A stretch of DNA of 64,000 nt, taken from contig JAUISW010000001.1 in assembly GCA_030434875.1 (NCBI GenBank), forward strand, positions 879,501-943,500. The letters run 5' to 3'. Made by a program: the position numbers and the translations under genes. Of this stretch, positions 54,054-62,913 are shown in pieces; the first letter of the stretch is position 1, and every line of letters starts with the position of its first letter. Below the pieces are notes generated by a model. The model searched no databases and was not told where the DNA came from. It saw only the letters and a list, made by a program, of their open reading frames with translations. This DNA is from Lachnospiraceae bacterium C1.1 (GTDB lineage Bacteria; Bacillota; Clostridia; Lachnospirales; Lachnospiraceae).

Positions 54054-54758
54054 ATGATATCAGTAGCAGAAAACCTTAAGAATGTTGAAAAGAAAATAGA
54101 GGAAGCCTGCCAAAAATCAGGCAGGAAGCGCGATGAAGTAACCTTAATTGCCGTAAGTAAGACTAAACCGATAGAGATGATAATGGAAGCCTATAATGAG
54201 GGTATCAGAGACTTTGGTGAAAATTATGTACAGGAGCTTGTAGATAAAATTGAAAAGCTTCCTAAGGATATACGCTGGCACATGATCGGTCATCTTCAAA
54301 GAAACAAGGTTAAATATATTATTGATAAGGTAGAATTGATTCATGGAGTGGATTCCCTTGCTCTTGCGAAAGAAATAAGTAAACAGGCTGCCAAGCATGA
54401 AATTACTGCGAACATTTTATTAGAAATAAATATCGCCGGTGAAGAAAGTAAATTTGGCTTTTCACCTGAAAAAGTGACTGACGAAGTGCAAGAAATCAGC
54501 GAATTGCCTAACATTAATGTGAAGGGAATTATGTGTTCGGCACCATATGTTGAAAATCCGGAAGATAATAGACAACATTTTGAGAAAATGTGTAAAATTT
54601 GTGTTGACATAAATTCAAAAATAAGTAATAATAGTTCTATAAATATAATTTCAATGGGAATGACTGGGGATTATCAGGTTGCGATAGAAGAAGGGGCAAC
54701 TTTGGTACGTGTGGGAACCGGTATTTTCGGAGAAAGAGACTATAGTAAGTTAGCGTGA
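54054..54758 (+). CDS. yggS: YggS/PLPBP pyridoxal phosphate homeostasis protein
   Basis: A 234-residue single-domain PLP-binding protein with an alanine-racemase-like fold. The PLP Lys is in IAVSKTKP, and GENYVQEL, WHMIGHLQRNKVKYI, SMGMTGDYQVAIEEG and RVGTGIFGERDY are family landmarks. It controls PLP and amino acid balance. It is placed upstream of sepF as in most Gram-positive division clusters. Confidence 0.95.
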   Translation: MISVAENLKNVEKKIEEACQKSGRKRDEVTLIAVSKTKPIEMIMEAYNEGIRDFGENYVQELVDKIEKLPKDIRWHMIGHLQRNKVKYIIDKVELIHGVDSLALAKEISKQAAKHEITANILLEINIAGEESKFGFSPEKVTDEVQEISELPNINVKGIMCSAPYVENPEDNRQHFEKMCKICVDINSKISNNSSINIISMGMTGDYQVAIEEGATLVRVGTGIFGERDYSKLA

Positions 54759-54810
54759 ATAAGATATTTGTTAAGGATTTCTAAAGGCTAATACTGAGGG
54801 AGGATTGATT

Positions 54811-55320
54811 ATGAGTTTATTAGATAAGTTCGTTAAGGCTATGAACATTAATGATGAAGATGATTATGATGATTACGATGATGATTATTTAGATGACGAT
54901 GAGGAAGAATTCGAAGAGCGTAAGAGATTCAGCCGTAAGGAAGAGCCAAAGGTAGTTGAGACCAAGCCTTCGAGATCAGCAAAGATCACACCTATGCGTC
55001 AGGTGAAGAGAAGAAATGCTGACAGCGGCAGAGAGGTTTGCATGTTCAAACCTGCAGCTTCCGATGAGTCATGTGATATTATGGACGCACTTCTTGCAGA
55101 CAGAACCGTTGTATTAAATCTTGAAGGTATCAATGAGGATGTTGCACAGAAGATCATCGATACTATTTCAGGTGCTTGTTATGCACTTGATGGAAACATG
55201 GTAAAGATTTCAAATTATATCTTTATCGTAGCTCCTAAGAGTGTAGAAATTTCAGGTGATTCTCAGGGCAGTGTTTTACAGAATGCCTTTGATTTACCGC
55301 TTGCAGTTGGAAGAATGTAA
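54811..55320 (+). CDS. sepF: Cell division protein SepF
   Basis: A 169-residue SepF. An N-terminal amphipathic membrane-binding helix (MSLLDKFVKAMN) is followed by an acidic Asp/Tyr-rich linker (DEDDYDDYDDDYLDDDEEE, very low complexity) and the C-terminal beta-sheet domain that polymerises and binds FtsZ (DRTVVLNLEGINEDVAQKIIDTISG, quoted as AQKIIDTISGACYALDG). The ATG at 54811 follows GAGGGAGG. Confidence 0.94.
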   Translation: MSLLDKFVKAMNINDEDDYDDYDDDYLDDDEEEFEERKRFSRKEEPKVVETKPSRSAKITPMRQVKRRNADSGREVCMFKPAASDESCDIMDALLADRTVVLNLEGINEDVAQKIIDTISGACYALDGNMVKISNYIFIVAPKSVEISGDSQGSVLQNAFDLPLAVGRM

Positions 55321-55346
55321 TCAAATAAAAATTTTATGATTATTAT

Positions 55347-55377
55347 GGAAGGCGGAACATGGTTTCCGCCTTCTTTT
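55347..55377 (+). terminator. Intrinsic terminator after sepF
   Basis: GAAGGCGGAA (55348-55357) pairs with TTCCGCCTTC (55364-55373), 6-base loop, followed by TTTT. Confidence 0.9.
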
Positions 55378-55438
55378 ATGCATCTAAGATGCTGGTTTGT
55401 CCTAATTAACTGGCACTCGACTTTACGTGGAGGGAAAA

Positions 55439-56545
55439 ATGTCAACATCTTTAACAGTAGCTGAAACTTCATCCGGACCATCATATAAAATAGTTATAGA
55501 AAATAACTTTTCAAAGCTTTTGGATAGTTTAAAAGAGCTTGATCTTAATGGCAGAAGAGCGTGTATCGTGACTGATAGTAATGTCGGACCATTATATGAA
55601 AAGGAAGTTCATGATATCATTTCAAATATTTTTTCTCTGGTTGAATCCGTTGTAATAAAAGCCGGAGAAGATAATAAAACACTTGATAATGTCAGACTGG
55701 TATACAGAAAACTTATAGAAAATCATTTTGACAGAAATGATGTTATAATTGCTCTTGGAGGTGGAGTAATAGGAGATCTTGCAGGATTTGCAGCGGCTAC
55801 ATATCTGAGAAAAATCCGCTTTATCCAGATACCTACAACGCTCCTTTCGCAGACGGACAGCTCTATAGGGGGTAAAACCGGAGTTGATTTTGAAGAATTC
55901 AAAAATATGGTAGGCGCTTTCCATCAGCCAGCGCTTGTATATATGAATATGTCGGTACTCTCAAGTCTTGATGGAAGGCAGTTTGCATCAGGAATGGCCG
56001 AAATATTGAAGCATGGTTTGATAAAAGATAAAAACTATTATGAATGGCTGATCAATAATTTTAATGAGATAAATGACAGAATACCTGAATATCTCGAAAA
56101 GATGATTAAGAGGAGCTGTGAGATCAAAGCCGCAGTTGTGGAAAAGGATCCGACAGAAAAAGGGGAAAGAGCCCTGCTTAACTTTGGACATACAATAGGG
56201 CATGCAATAGAGAAGTATATGGACTTTAAGCTTATGCATGGTGAATGTGTTGCGCTTGGTACTATAGCAGCCTCATGGATATCTTATAAAAGGGAGAATC
56301 TTGATACGGAAGAATTCTATGAAATCCGTGATATGTTCCTTCCTTTTGGCCTTCCGTTAACATTGGATGATGGAGTCGATATTGAGAAAATTATCGATAT
56401 AACAAAATCGGATAAGAAAATGGATGGCGGACATGTGAAGTTTGTTTTATTAAAAAAGCCGGGAAAGGCTTATATTGATACTACGGTCACAGATGATGAA
56501 ATGCGGGACGCTCTTAAGCAGCTTGTCATTTCAATGGATGACTAA
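55439..56545 (+). CDS. aroB: 3-dehydroquinate synthase
   Basis: A 368-residue AroB for the second step of the shikimate pathway. GGGVIGDLAGFAAATYLRKI, quoted as GGGVIGDLAGFAA, IPTTLLSQTDSSIGGKTGVD, quoted as IPTTLLSQTDSSIGGKT, and NFGHTIGHAIEK hold the NAD and zinc ligands. It stands alone among division and envelope genes, in the place that ylmH/divIVA often take between sepF and lspA. The ATG at 55439 follows GTGGAGGG. Confidence 0.94.
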   Translation: MSTSLTVAETSSGPSYKIVIENNFSKLLDSLKELDLNGRRACIVTDSNVGPLYEKEVHDIISNIFSLVESVVIKAGEDNKTLDNVRLVYRKLIENHFDRNDVIIALGGGVIGDLAGFAAATYLRKIRFIQIPTTLLSQTDSSIGGKTGVDFEEFKNMVGAFHQPALVYMNMSVLSSLDGRQFASGMAEILKHGLIKDKNYYEWLINNFNEINDRIPEYLEKMIKRSCEIKAAVVEKDPTEKGERALLNFGHTIGHAIEKYMDFKLMHGECVALGTIAASWISYKRENLDTEEFYEIRDMFLPFGLPLTLDDGVDIEKIIDITKSDKKMDGGHVKFVLLKKPGKAYIDTTVTDDEMRDALKQLVISMDD

Positions 56546-56561
56546 GAATGCAGGTAAAAAA

Positions 56562-57119
56562 ATGATTAAAGTCAGGAATGTTTTATATTGGTTTATAGAT
56601 TTTATTTTAATAGTAGTTCTGGTAGCAGCAGATCAGTTTACAAAGAAGCTTGCAGTAGAACATTTAATGAATAAGGCACCTATTTCGGTCATAAAGGATT
56701 TCCTTATATTGGAATATCTGGAAAACAGAGGTGCGGCATTTGGAATGCTGCAGAATCAGAGCCTGTTTTTTATTGCCATAGGCGTTCTTTTCGTATGTAT
56801 AATTGTTGTTGCTCTGGTAAGAATCCCCACATATGGAAAATATCATTTTCTCAGATTTCTTCTGAGTCTGATCACGGCCGGAGCAATCGGTAATATGATA
56901 GACAGGGTTACACTTAAATATGTTATTGATTTTATTTATGTAATATATATTGATTTCCCTGTATTCAATGTTGCAGATATCTATGTCACACTAGGGACAG
57001 CAGCACTTCTCATAACAATTCTTTTTGTATGGAAAGAAGATGATCTGGATATGAAGAAGGCTAATAATCCCAAAATACATTCTGCTTTTCTGAACCCTGA
57101 AAACAAGTCAGAAAAGTAA
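56562..57119 (+). CDS. lspA: Lipoprotein signal peptidase (signal peptidase II)
   Basis: A protein of about 185 residues with four membrane helices. The two catalytic Asp are in GNMIDRV and FNVADIYV; DQFTKKLA and ENRGAAFGML are the other conserved blocks. It cleaves prolipoproteins such as the DUF3048 and carboxypeptidase lipoproteins in this window. The start is set at 56562; an in-frame ATG at 56538 within aroB is an alternative. Confidence 0.93.
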   Translation: MIKVRNVLYWFIDFILIVVLVAADQFTKKLAVEHLMNKAPISVIKDFLILEYLENRGAAFGMLQNQSLFFIAIGVLFVCIIVVALVRIPTYGKYHFLRFLLSLITAGAIGNMIDRVTLKYVIDFIYVIYIDFPVFNVADIYVTLGTAALLITILFVWKEDDLDMKKANNPKIHSAFLNPENKSEK

Positions 57120-57138
57120 TGAAGGATGAGGATTTTAG

Positions 57139-58056
57139 ATGAAAGAAGAACATATAGAAAAGTATTCTTTTGTTATAGATTCTGATGATGCAGATGAAAG
57201 AATAGATAAATATCTTGCGTATGCAGTGGAGAATCTTTCGAGATCATATATTCAGAAAATCATAGATAATGGCGGAGTTACTGTAAATTCAAAAAATGTT
57301 AAAGCACGAACGGTTCTTAAAGAAGGCGATCTGGTTGAACTTATAGTTCCTGAGAAAATAGTTCCGGAAATAGAGGCTGAGAATATTCCGATAGATGTCT
57401 TATATGAAGATGATGATCTAATTGTTGTTAATAAACCGAAGGGGATGGTTGTTCATCCGGCTGCAGGCCATTACAGCGGGACACTTGTTAATGCTCTATT
57501 ATATCATTGTAAGGATCTCTCGGGAATTAATGGTGTTATGCGACCCGGAATAGTTCATAGAATCGATATGAATACAACAGGTTCACTTCTTATTTGCAAA
57601 AATGATTTCGCGCACAGGATAATTGCTGAACAGCTTAAAGATCATAGCATAAAGCGAAGATATGCTGCAATAGTTGAGGGTAAAGTTAAAGAAGATGGTG
57701 TAATAGATAAACCTATTGGACGCAGTATCAAAGACAGGAAAAAAATGGCTGTTACACCAAACGGTAAAAATGCAGTTACTCATTTCAAGGTGCTTGCTTC
57801 GACCGATAAATACAGTTATATTGAATGCAGGCTTGAGACAGGAAGAACACATCAGATAAGGGTTCACATGGCTTCTATTGGTCATCCGGTTGTCGGTGAT
57901 GATGTTTATGGACACCCTGCAAAAGGGCTTGAGGGACAGACTCTTCATGCCAGAATCCTTGGCTTTATACAGCCTCATAGCAGAGAGTATATTGAAACAG
58001 AAGCTCCGCTGCCCAAGTATTTTGAAGAACTATTGGATAAGTATTCTTTAAGATGA
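57139..58056 (+). CDS. rluD: 23S rRNA pseudouridine synthase RluD-like
   Basis: A 305-residue RluA-family enzyme. An N-terminal S4 domain (RIDKYLAYAVENLSRSYIQKII, quoted as ENLSRSYIQK) precedes the catalytic HRIDMNTTGSLL motif and GRTHQIRVHMASIGHP, quoted as GRTHQIRVHMA. Its position after lspA is the classical rluD location. The target in other bacteria is helix 69 of 23S rRNA, near the site RlmH methylates. Confidence 0.94.
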   Translation: MKEEHIEKYSFVIDSDDADERIDKYLAYAVENLSRSYIQKIIDNGGVTVNSKNVKARTVLKEGDLVELIVPEKIVPEIEAENIPIDVLYEDDDLIVVNKPKGMVVHPAAGHYSGTLVNALLYHCKDLSGINGVMRPGIVHRIDMNTTGSLLICKNDFAHRIIAEQLKDHSIKRRYAAIVEGKVKEDGVIDKPIGRSIKDRKKMAVTPNGKNAVTHFKVLASTDKYSYIECRLETGRTHQIRVHMASIGHPVVGDDVYGHPAKGLEGQTLHARILGFIQPHSREYIETEAPLPKYFEELLDKYSLR

Positions 58057-58138
58057 TTAAAAGTAACTCTTATAGTATTTGATTGATATTTCAGCTTTTT
58101 GTAAGTGATATACAGTTAAAAAATTTTTTAAAATAACT

Positions 58139-58179
58139 AAAGAATCTCGAATAAGCCAATGTCTTATTCGAGATTCTTT
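58139..58179. terminator. Bidirectional terminator between rluD and the secreted protein gene
   Basis: A perfect 17-bp stem (58139-58155 with 58163-58179), 7-base loop, A-rich on the left and T-rich on the right. It serves both the + strand rluD operon and the minus strand gene. Confidence 0.92.
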
Positions 58180-58183
58180 TTAG

Positions 58184-58606
58184 TTATTTTGAAATTGCTT
58201 CTATGAACTGATCTGCATAATATTCGTCTAGAGTTTCACATCCTCCTGCAAAGTTATAATTATCAAAAAGATATGCGCCGGTTTTATCTTCGAAATAAGT
58301 TATCTCATAATTATCAATTATAATTTTTGTTGCTTCAGAACCTTCGTATGTGGTCTCATAGAGATTACATTTTTTGTATATATATGATTCTCCGTTGGAT
58401 ACCCATGCAGTGAAGGAGTCATCTGTCTGATAGAGTACGAGCAGGATTTCATCGCCTTCACCACTGTCTGCGTGTATAGCTGTAATGAAATCTGCGTCCG
58501 GATCGACTATTTTGTTGGCTGCTTCTGCTTTTGACGGGTTAAAAACTGCGAGTAAAATAAATGCTGATATTGCTGCTATGGTAAATAACTTTGTAAGATT
58601 TTTCAT
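58184..58606 (-). CDS. Small secreted protein of unknown function
   Basis: A 140-residue protein with a clear signal peptide (residues 1-29, KLFTIAAISAFILLAVFNPSKAEA, quoted as PSKAEAA, probable cleavage after AEA). The mature part is acidic, rich in Tyr and Asp, and contains two Cys. I recognise no domain. AGGAGGAAA precedes the start on the minus strand. It is monocistronic between two terminator/promoter regions. Confidence 0.78.
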   Translation of the reverse strand: MKNLTKLFTIAAISAFILLAVFNPSKAEAANKIVDPDADFITAIHADSGEGDEILLVLYQTDDSFTAWVSNGESYIYKKCNLYETTYEGSEATKIIIDNYEITYFEDKTGAYLFDNYNFAGGCETLDEYYADQFIEAISK

Positions 58607-58830
58607 AATTTCTTTCCTCCTGATATTTATTATCTTTTCAACAATTATATATACGGATATTAATGTTGAACGGTATAGAAAAAAATGATTTTTAACTTGT
58701 ACAGTTGAAATTGTGATTATTGCAATTACAATATTGCAGGTGCATAAAAACTGGCTATATGTTATAATATAGTTAAATTTAGAGGATATCTTTTGTAAAT
58801 ATTTTCTATTCGGGAAAGGACGGCATCCGC

Positions 58831-59469
58831 ATGAAAACAGTTATTACGATAGGAAGACAGTTTGGTTCAGGTGGACGTGAAATCGGGGAAAAACTTGCAG
58901 AGCACTTTAATATTAAATGTTACGATAAAGAATTGCTGACGAAAGCTGCAAAAGATAGCGGGCTATGTGAAGAGGTCTTTGAAAATCATGATGAGAGACC
59001 TACGAGCTCGTTTCTTTATAATCTTGTCATGGACACATATTCTTTTGGTTATACCAATTCAACATATGTGGATATGCCGGTATCGCACAAGGTTTTTCTT
59101 GCTCAGTTTGATACAATAAAGAAAATAGCAGCAGAGGGACCGTGTGTGATAGTTGGAAGATGCGCTGATTATGCGTTACAGGATTTTGATAATGTATTAA
59201 ATCTTTTCATTTATTCAAAACTTGAAGATAAAGTAGAACGTATAATGAAACGTTTTGATGATATTACATCACCGGAAAAGGCTAAGGAATTCATCAGAAA
59301 AAAAGATAAACAGAGAAAAAGTTATTATGACTATTATTCATCGAAGAGATGGGGACATGTAGATACTTATGACCTGGCAATTGACAGTTCTGTACTTGGA
59401 ATTGATGGAACTGTAAATCTGATATGCCAGTATATAGAGGATTACGAAAAGAGAAAAGTTGATAAGTGA
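58831..59469 (+). CDS. Cytidylate kinase-like protein (Cmk2/AAA family)
   Basis: A 212-residue P-loop kinase of the cytidylate-kinase-like group. The motif GRQFGSGGREIGEKLAEHF, quoted as GRQFGSGGREIG, is diagnostic, followed by YDKELL. The 'like' group lacks proof of CMP activity and is distinct from the essential Cmk. A TATAAT lies at 58763-58768 upstream; its -35 is unclear. Confidence 0.88.
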   Translation: MKTVITIGRQFGSGGREIGEKLAEHFNIKCYDKELLTKAAKDSGLCEEVFENHDERPTSSFLYNLVMDTYSFGYTNSTYVDMPVSHKVFLAQFDTIKKIAAEGPCVIVGRCADYALQDFDNVLNLFIYSKLEDKVERIMKRFDDITSPEKAKEFIRKKDKQRKSYYDYYSSKRWGHVDTYDLAIDSSVLGIDGTVNLICQYIEDYEKRKVDK

Positions 59470-59483
59470 TTCAGCTATAAATA

Positions 59484-59510
59484 AAAGCCCGGGTGATTTG
59501 CCCGGGCTTT
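59484..59510 (+). terminator. Intrinsic terminator after the cytidylate kinase-like gene
   Basis: AAAGCCCGGG (59484-59493) pairs perfectly with CCCGGGCTTT (59501-59510) across 7 bases, followed by ATTATT. Confidence 0.9.
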
Positions 59511-59528
59511 ATTATTGAGCCCTGGGGA

Positions 59529-59691
59529 CTTTGTTTGTTACTGTTCACAGGCAAACTGCGCACTCCGCTGCGCAGTTATGCCACAATAACTTTGACTGAA
59601 CACTGGGTTTTGCCCATTGCCGTAGGCAATCTTAAATGGCAAAACCCGTTACTGGAGCACGCTGAAAGCGTGTGAACAGTAACCTTTGTTT
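59529..59691. mobile_element. MITE-like palindromic element, copy B, with 8-bp target duplication
   Basis: The element spans 59537-59683 (147 bp). Its ends GTTACTGTTCACA and TGTGAACAGTAAC are exact reverse complements. It is flanked by the perfect 8-bp direct repeat CTTTGTTT at 59529-59536 and 59684-59691. Its reverse complement aligns with copy A along the whole length, including the core GATTGCCT-CGGCAAT stem. Different flanks on each copy with exact 8-bp duplications show two separate insertions. It occupies most of the 334-bp gap between two genes; the remainder, 59692-59803, holds only a TATAAT at 59745. Confidence 0.92.
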
Positions 59692-59803
59692 TTGGGCTTG
59701 TTTTGCCTTTAATAACAGGGCTTTCATTTTTATAAATTCAAGTCTATAATTATAGTAGCGTATATTTTTAATTCGCGAATAATTATATCGGAGATAATTG
59801 CTT

Positions 59804-61033
59804 ATGAGATTTAAGCCTGATAAAAAATATGTTTACTGGGGTGTTACAGCCTTTTTGGTTATCATAGCCTGTCTTTTTGTATCTTTCATGTTCTATAATT
59901 TTTCTGCGTTTTCAAAGGGGATATCAAAATTTTCTGCAGTGCTTACACCTGTAGTTAATGGATTTATAATTGCTTACCTTCTTTCACCATTAATGGATTT
60001 TTTTGAATATAGGGCACTTCCGTCCTTTTGCAAAATGCTGAAAATAAATGAAGAAAAAAGCAAGAAGCCGATTCACTATAGCTCGGTGTTTTTATCGATA
60101 TTTTGTCTGCTTCTGGTTATATACGCATTCTTTCAGTTACTTGTTCCGCAGTTAATATCAAGTACCAAGAGCATTATTAATTCATTTCCTGAGTATCTTG
60201 TTAGTTTCAATGATTTTGTGGATGATCTCTTTAAGAATAATGAAGATCTCAATGAGCTTGTTACAAGCTATTCGGGAGATATAGAAGATTTTTTCAATAA
60301 GAATGCAATGCCGCAATTGAATGAGGCTATATCGAATCTCTCATCCGGAATATATACAGGTATTTCCAGTGGAATATCTTTTGTAAGGAATCTTATTTTA
60401 GGTCTTATTCTTTCAATCTATATACTTGCCAGCAAGGATATGTTTTTAGGACAATTCCGAAAGGTACTTTTTGCGATACTAAACAGAAAGACAGCAAAGA
60501 ATATTGTAAACGAAATGCATTTTATAAATTTTACATTTCAGAATTATATTGTGAGCAGTGTTGTGGATTCGACCATTATAGGAATTCTTTGTTTTGTAAC
60601 CTGCCTTATTCTTGGAATCCCATTTCCAACACTTATAAGTGTTATCGTCGGTGTGACGAATATAATACCATTTTTTGGACCTTTTTTGGGGGCAATACCA
60701 AGTGCTTTTTTGATCTTACTTGCTGAACCGATAAAATGTTTGTACTTCTTAATATTAATATTAGTCCTGCAGCAATGTGATGGTAACTTAATAAAGCCAA
60801 AGCTTTTTGGAAGTTCTACCGGACTTCCGGGATTCTGGGTTCTGTTTTCGATACTGGTTGGCGGAGGACTTTTTGGAATTCCGGGAATGTATCTTGGCGT
60901 ACCGGTTTTTGCAGTAATTTATATTTATACCAAAAAGACAATTACAAAAAAACTTTCCTCAAAGGGGCTTCCGACTTCAACACATTATTATATGCTTAAT
61001 GGACATCAGGACAATAAACTGGATTCGCTTTAA
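59804..61033 (+). CDS. AI-2E family transporter
   Basis: A 409-residue membrane protein with about eight helices of the AI-2E exporter family (also PerM/YdiK). The IGILCFVTCLILGIPFPTLISVIVGVTNIIPFFGPFLGAIP region, quoted as GVTNIIPFFGPFLGAIP, and FWVLFSILVGGGLFGIPGM, quoted as LVGGGLFGIPGM, are family hallmarks. The transported molecule is uncertain; some homologues are sodium/proton antiporters. The ATG at 59804 follows CGGAG. Confidence 0.9.
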   Translation: MRFKPDKKYVYWGVTAFLVIIACLFVSFMFYNFSAFSKGISKFSAVLTPVVNGFIIAYLLSPLMDFFEYRALPSFCKMLKINEEKSKKPIHYSSVFLSIFCLLLVIYAFFQLLVPQLISSTKSIINSFPEYLVSFNDFVDDLFKNNEDLNELVTSYSGDIEDFFNKNAMPQLNEAISNLSSGIYTGISSGISFVRNLILGLILSIYILASKDMFLGQFRKVLFAILNRKTAKNIVNEMHFINFTFQNYIVSSVVDSTIIGILCFVTCLILGIPFPTLISVIVGVTNIIPFFGPFLGAIPSAFLILLAEPIKCLYFLILILVLQQCDGNLIKPKLFGSSTGLPGFWVLFSILVGGGLFGIPGMYLGVPVFAVIYIYTKKTITKKLSSKGLPTSTHYYMLNGHQDNKLDSL

Positions 61034-61040
61034 TTGGAAT

Positions 61041-61083
61041 AAAAACAGGCTGCTGCACTGATCAGTGTAACAGCCTGTTTTTT
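61041..61083. terminator. Bidirectional terminator between the transporter and MscS-like genes
   Basis: AAAAACAGGCTG (61041-61052) pairs with CAGCCTGTTTTT (61071-61082) around an inner CACTG/CAGTG stem. The two convergent genes share it. Confidence 0.92.
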
Positions 61084-62512
61084 ATAATATTTTTTCAGCG
61101 ATTATATGAACATCTTTGTTTTTGGTATTTATATGTATATCATCACATAATTCTAATAATAATATTTTTTCAAGATCTTTATTGTTAGTATTTGTTGTAT
61201 CATCATTAAATCTCCATATATCATGATAATTCATATTTTTTTCAATATTTTTTAGACTTGAATATACGGAATACTTTATTTTATCGGTAAATTCCATTGT
61301 CATGTCATTCTCAGCGGAAAGTTCCTTTAAGGATTTTGTTATCGAGTAATCAAATAAAGTATTTTTTATAAGATAATGAATTTTTACATAGTTTGAATTA
61401 CCTGAGATCCAAAATTCACAATCCTGATTATTGAATAGATCACGTGTAAATATATAAAGTTCTTCTACTATCAGGCGTATCTTGATGGAATTTTTATTAG
61501 AAACTGAAAAATATGAAACAAAATTATCGACTTTTTCAAAGCAGCTATTAATATCATCATCGTAATTTGTAATGATAATTTTATCAGTTTTTATTTTAAC
61601 ATTTCGTTTACCTATGTCAGACGCATCCCTTAATCTGCCATTATCTGCAGTTAATGAATGTGCAGCGTCTTTTTTTATAGAATGCGGATCTTTTTTTATG
61701 ATATTAAAATAAGGGTAAGGTATTTCGATATTATTTTTCTTAAATTCTTCAACTACAGCGATCCTGACTTCGCTGGCTGCAAGAAAGTTATCTGTTTCAT
61801 TTTCAGTCCAGATAGTGGTTTCCAGAAGCAGCGAACGCTCATTAAATCCCATGAAATAAACATCACCATAGCCATCAAGATCTTTATTTTTTTCATTATT
61901 GGGAAGTGTGTAAGGACAATATTTTACTACTTCACGGATAAGATGAATTGCAAGTCTTATATCGGAATCATAAGCAACTTCAAATTTCAGAAAAGTACCA
62001 CGGAGGTTAGACTGATTAAAACTTGAATTCAGGATTATTTTTTCATTAATTAAACTGTTTGGGATTATATAACATATATTGTCCATGGTTTTGAGAACAA
62101 CATGCCGCATGGTCATGTCTTCAACAACACAAGGCTTGTCAATATCAGACAAAATAACACGATCCTTTAGGTTAAAGGGATGATAAATACTGATCATCAG
62201 ACCTGCAAGAAGATCCTGTAGGATATCTTTTCCAATGATACCTAAGAGTGCAGTCAGGAGAATTGAACTTCTGAATAAAAGACCATATATGTTATCCAGA
62301 CCCTTAAAACCTGTCAGCGCAAAAACAATTGCTAAAATTAAAATAATGCCTTTAACTACCCGCCTGAAGAACTTTATATGGATTTTGTTTTTTTTATTAT
62401 CGAGTTTGTCAAAAATAAGATCATTAAAGCGAAGAAAGATAATTCCAACAATAACTGCAATAATAATATATAAAACGTGAGTATTTAATGTAATTATATT
62501 GAAAAAATTCAT
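61082..62512 (-). CDS. MscS-like mechanosensitive channel with unusual C-terminal domain
   Basis: A 476-residue protein. Four hydrophobic helices (about residues 10-27, 52-68, 72-90, 95-110) and the MscS pore and beta domain (ALLGIIGKDILQDLLAGLMI, then DRVILSDI and CYIIPNSLI) run to about 270. The tail from about 300 is not part of ordinary MscS: IRLIVEELYIFTRDL (346-360) and following beta strands resemble the anti-sigma HATPase fold, but the Asn of the N-box and G-rich ATP lid are missing. Channel gating by tension is likely; the tail's role is unknown. A GAGGGGA site precedes the ATG. Confidence 0.82.
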   Translation of the reverse strand: MNFFNIITLNTHVLYIIIAVIVGIIFLRFNDLIFDKLDNKKNKIHIKFFRRVVKGIILILAIVFALTGFKGLDNIYGLLFRSSILLTALLGIIGKDILQDLLAGLMISIYHPFNLKDRVILSDIDKPCVVEDMTMRHVVLKTMDNICYIIPNSLINEKIILNSSFNQSNLRGTFLKFEVAYDSDIRLAIHLIREVVKYCPYTLPNNEKNKDLDGYGDVYFMGFNERSLLLETTIWTENETDNFLAASEVRIAVVEEFKKNNIEIPYPYFNIIKKDPHSIKKDAAHSLTADNGRLRDASDIGKRNVKIKTDKIIITNYDDDINSCFEKVDNFVSYFSVSNKNSIKIRLIVEELYIFTRDLFNNQDCEFWISGNSNYVKIHYLIKNTLFDYSITKSLKELSAENDMTMEFTDKIKYSVYSSLKNIEKNMNYHDIWRFNDDTTNTNNKDLEKILLLELCDDIHINTKNKDVHIIAEKIL

Positions 62513-62742
62513 ATTAATGTATCCCCTCTTTATGCATTTATATGATTTGAAAATATTAAATTAAGCTCATATTGTTTTAATTTTATTTTATCAAAAACTT
62601 TTTTTAAGTAAAGCATTTAATAAAAAACTAACAGTATACAGTGACTTGTGGATTCCCGTATTGTACCTATAAAAAAATTTGCTTTTAATAATGTGTGTTA
62701 TAATTTTATTGTTCGTAATATATTCAAATTTTTTGGGGGAGT

Positions 62743-62913
62743 ATGAGGAAAATAATCTTTATAACCTGCATTTCAATTTTTTCGGCAATTGTGCTTTCTG
62801 CATGCAGTGCAGAAAAGAGCACAGAAAAGAACAGTGATATAACTCAGAATAATTCTGAAACAACTGAAGCTGTAGTGACAGACAGCACTGAAGAGGTAAA
62901 AGAAGATATGTGA
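62743..62913 (+). CDS. Short lipoprotein, probably truncated
   Basis: A 56-residue protein with a lipoprotein signal ending in the lipobox LSAC (about residues 18-21), then a Glu/Thr/Ser-rich linker that stops abruptly at TGA. A GGGGGAG ribosome binding site precedes the ATG at 62743. The linker is the kind that normally leads to a folded domain, and the sequence right after the stop encodes the end of an unrelated enzyme, so this is probably the 5' part of a gene disrupted by deletion or recombination. Confidence 0.6.
   Translation: MRKIIFITCISIFSAIVLSACSAEKSTEKNSDITQNNSETTEAVVTDSTEEVKEDM

Noticed and set aside
59493-59675. 60-residue + strand frame over mobile element B
   Set aside because: It starts in a terminator and runs through the palindromic element; no RBS and no match to a copy A protein.
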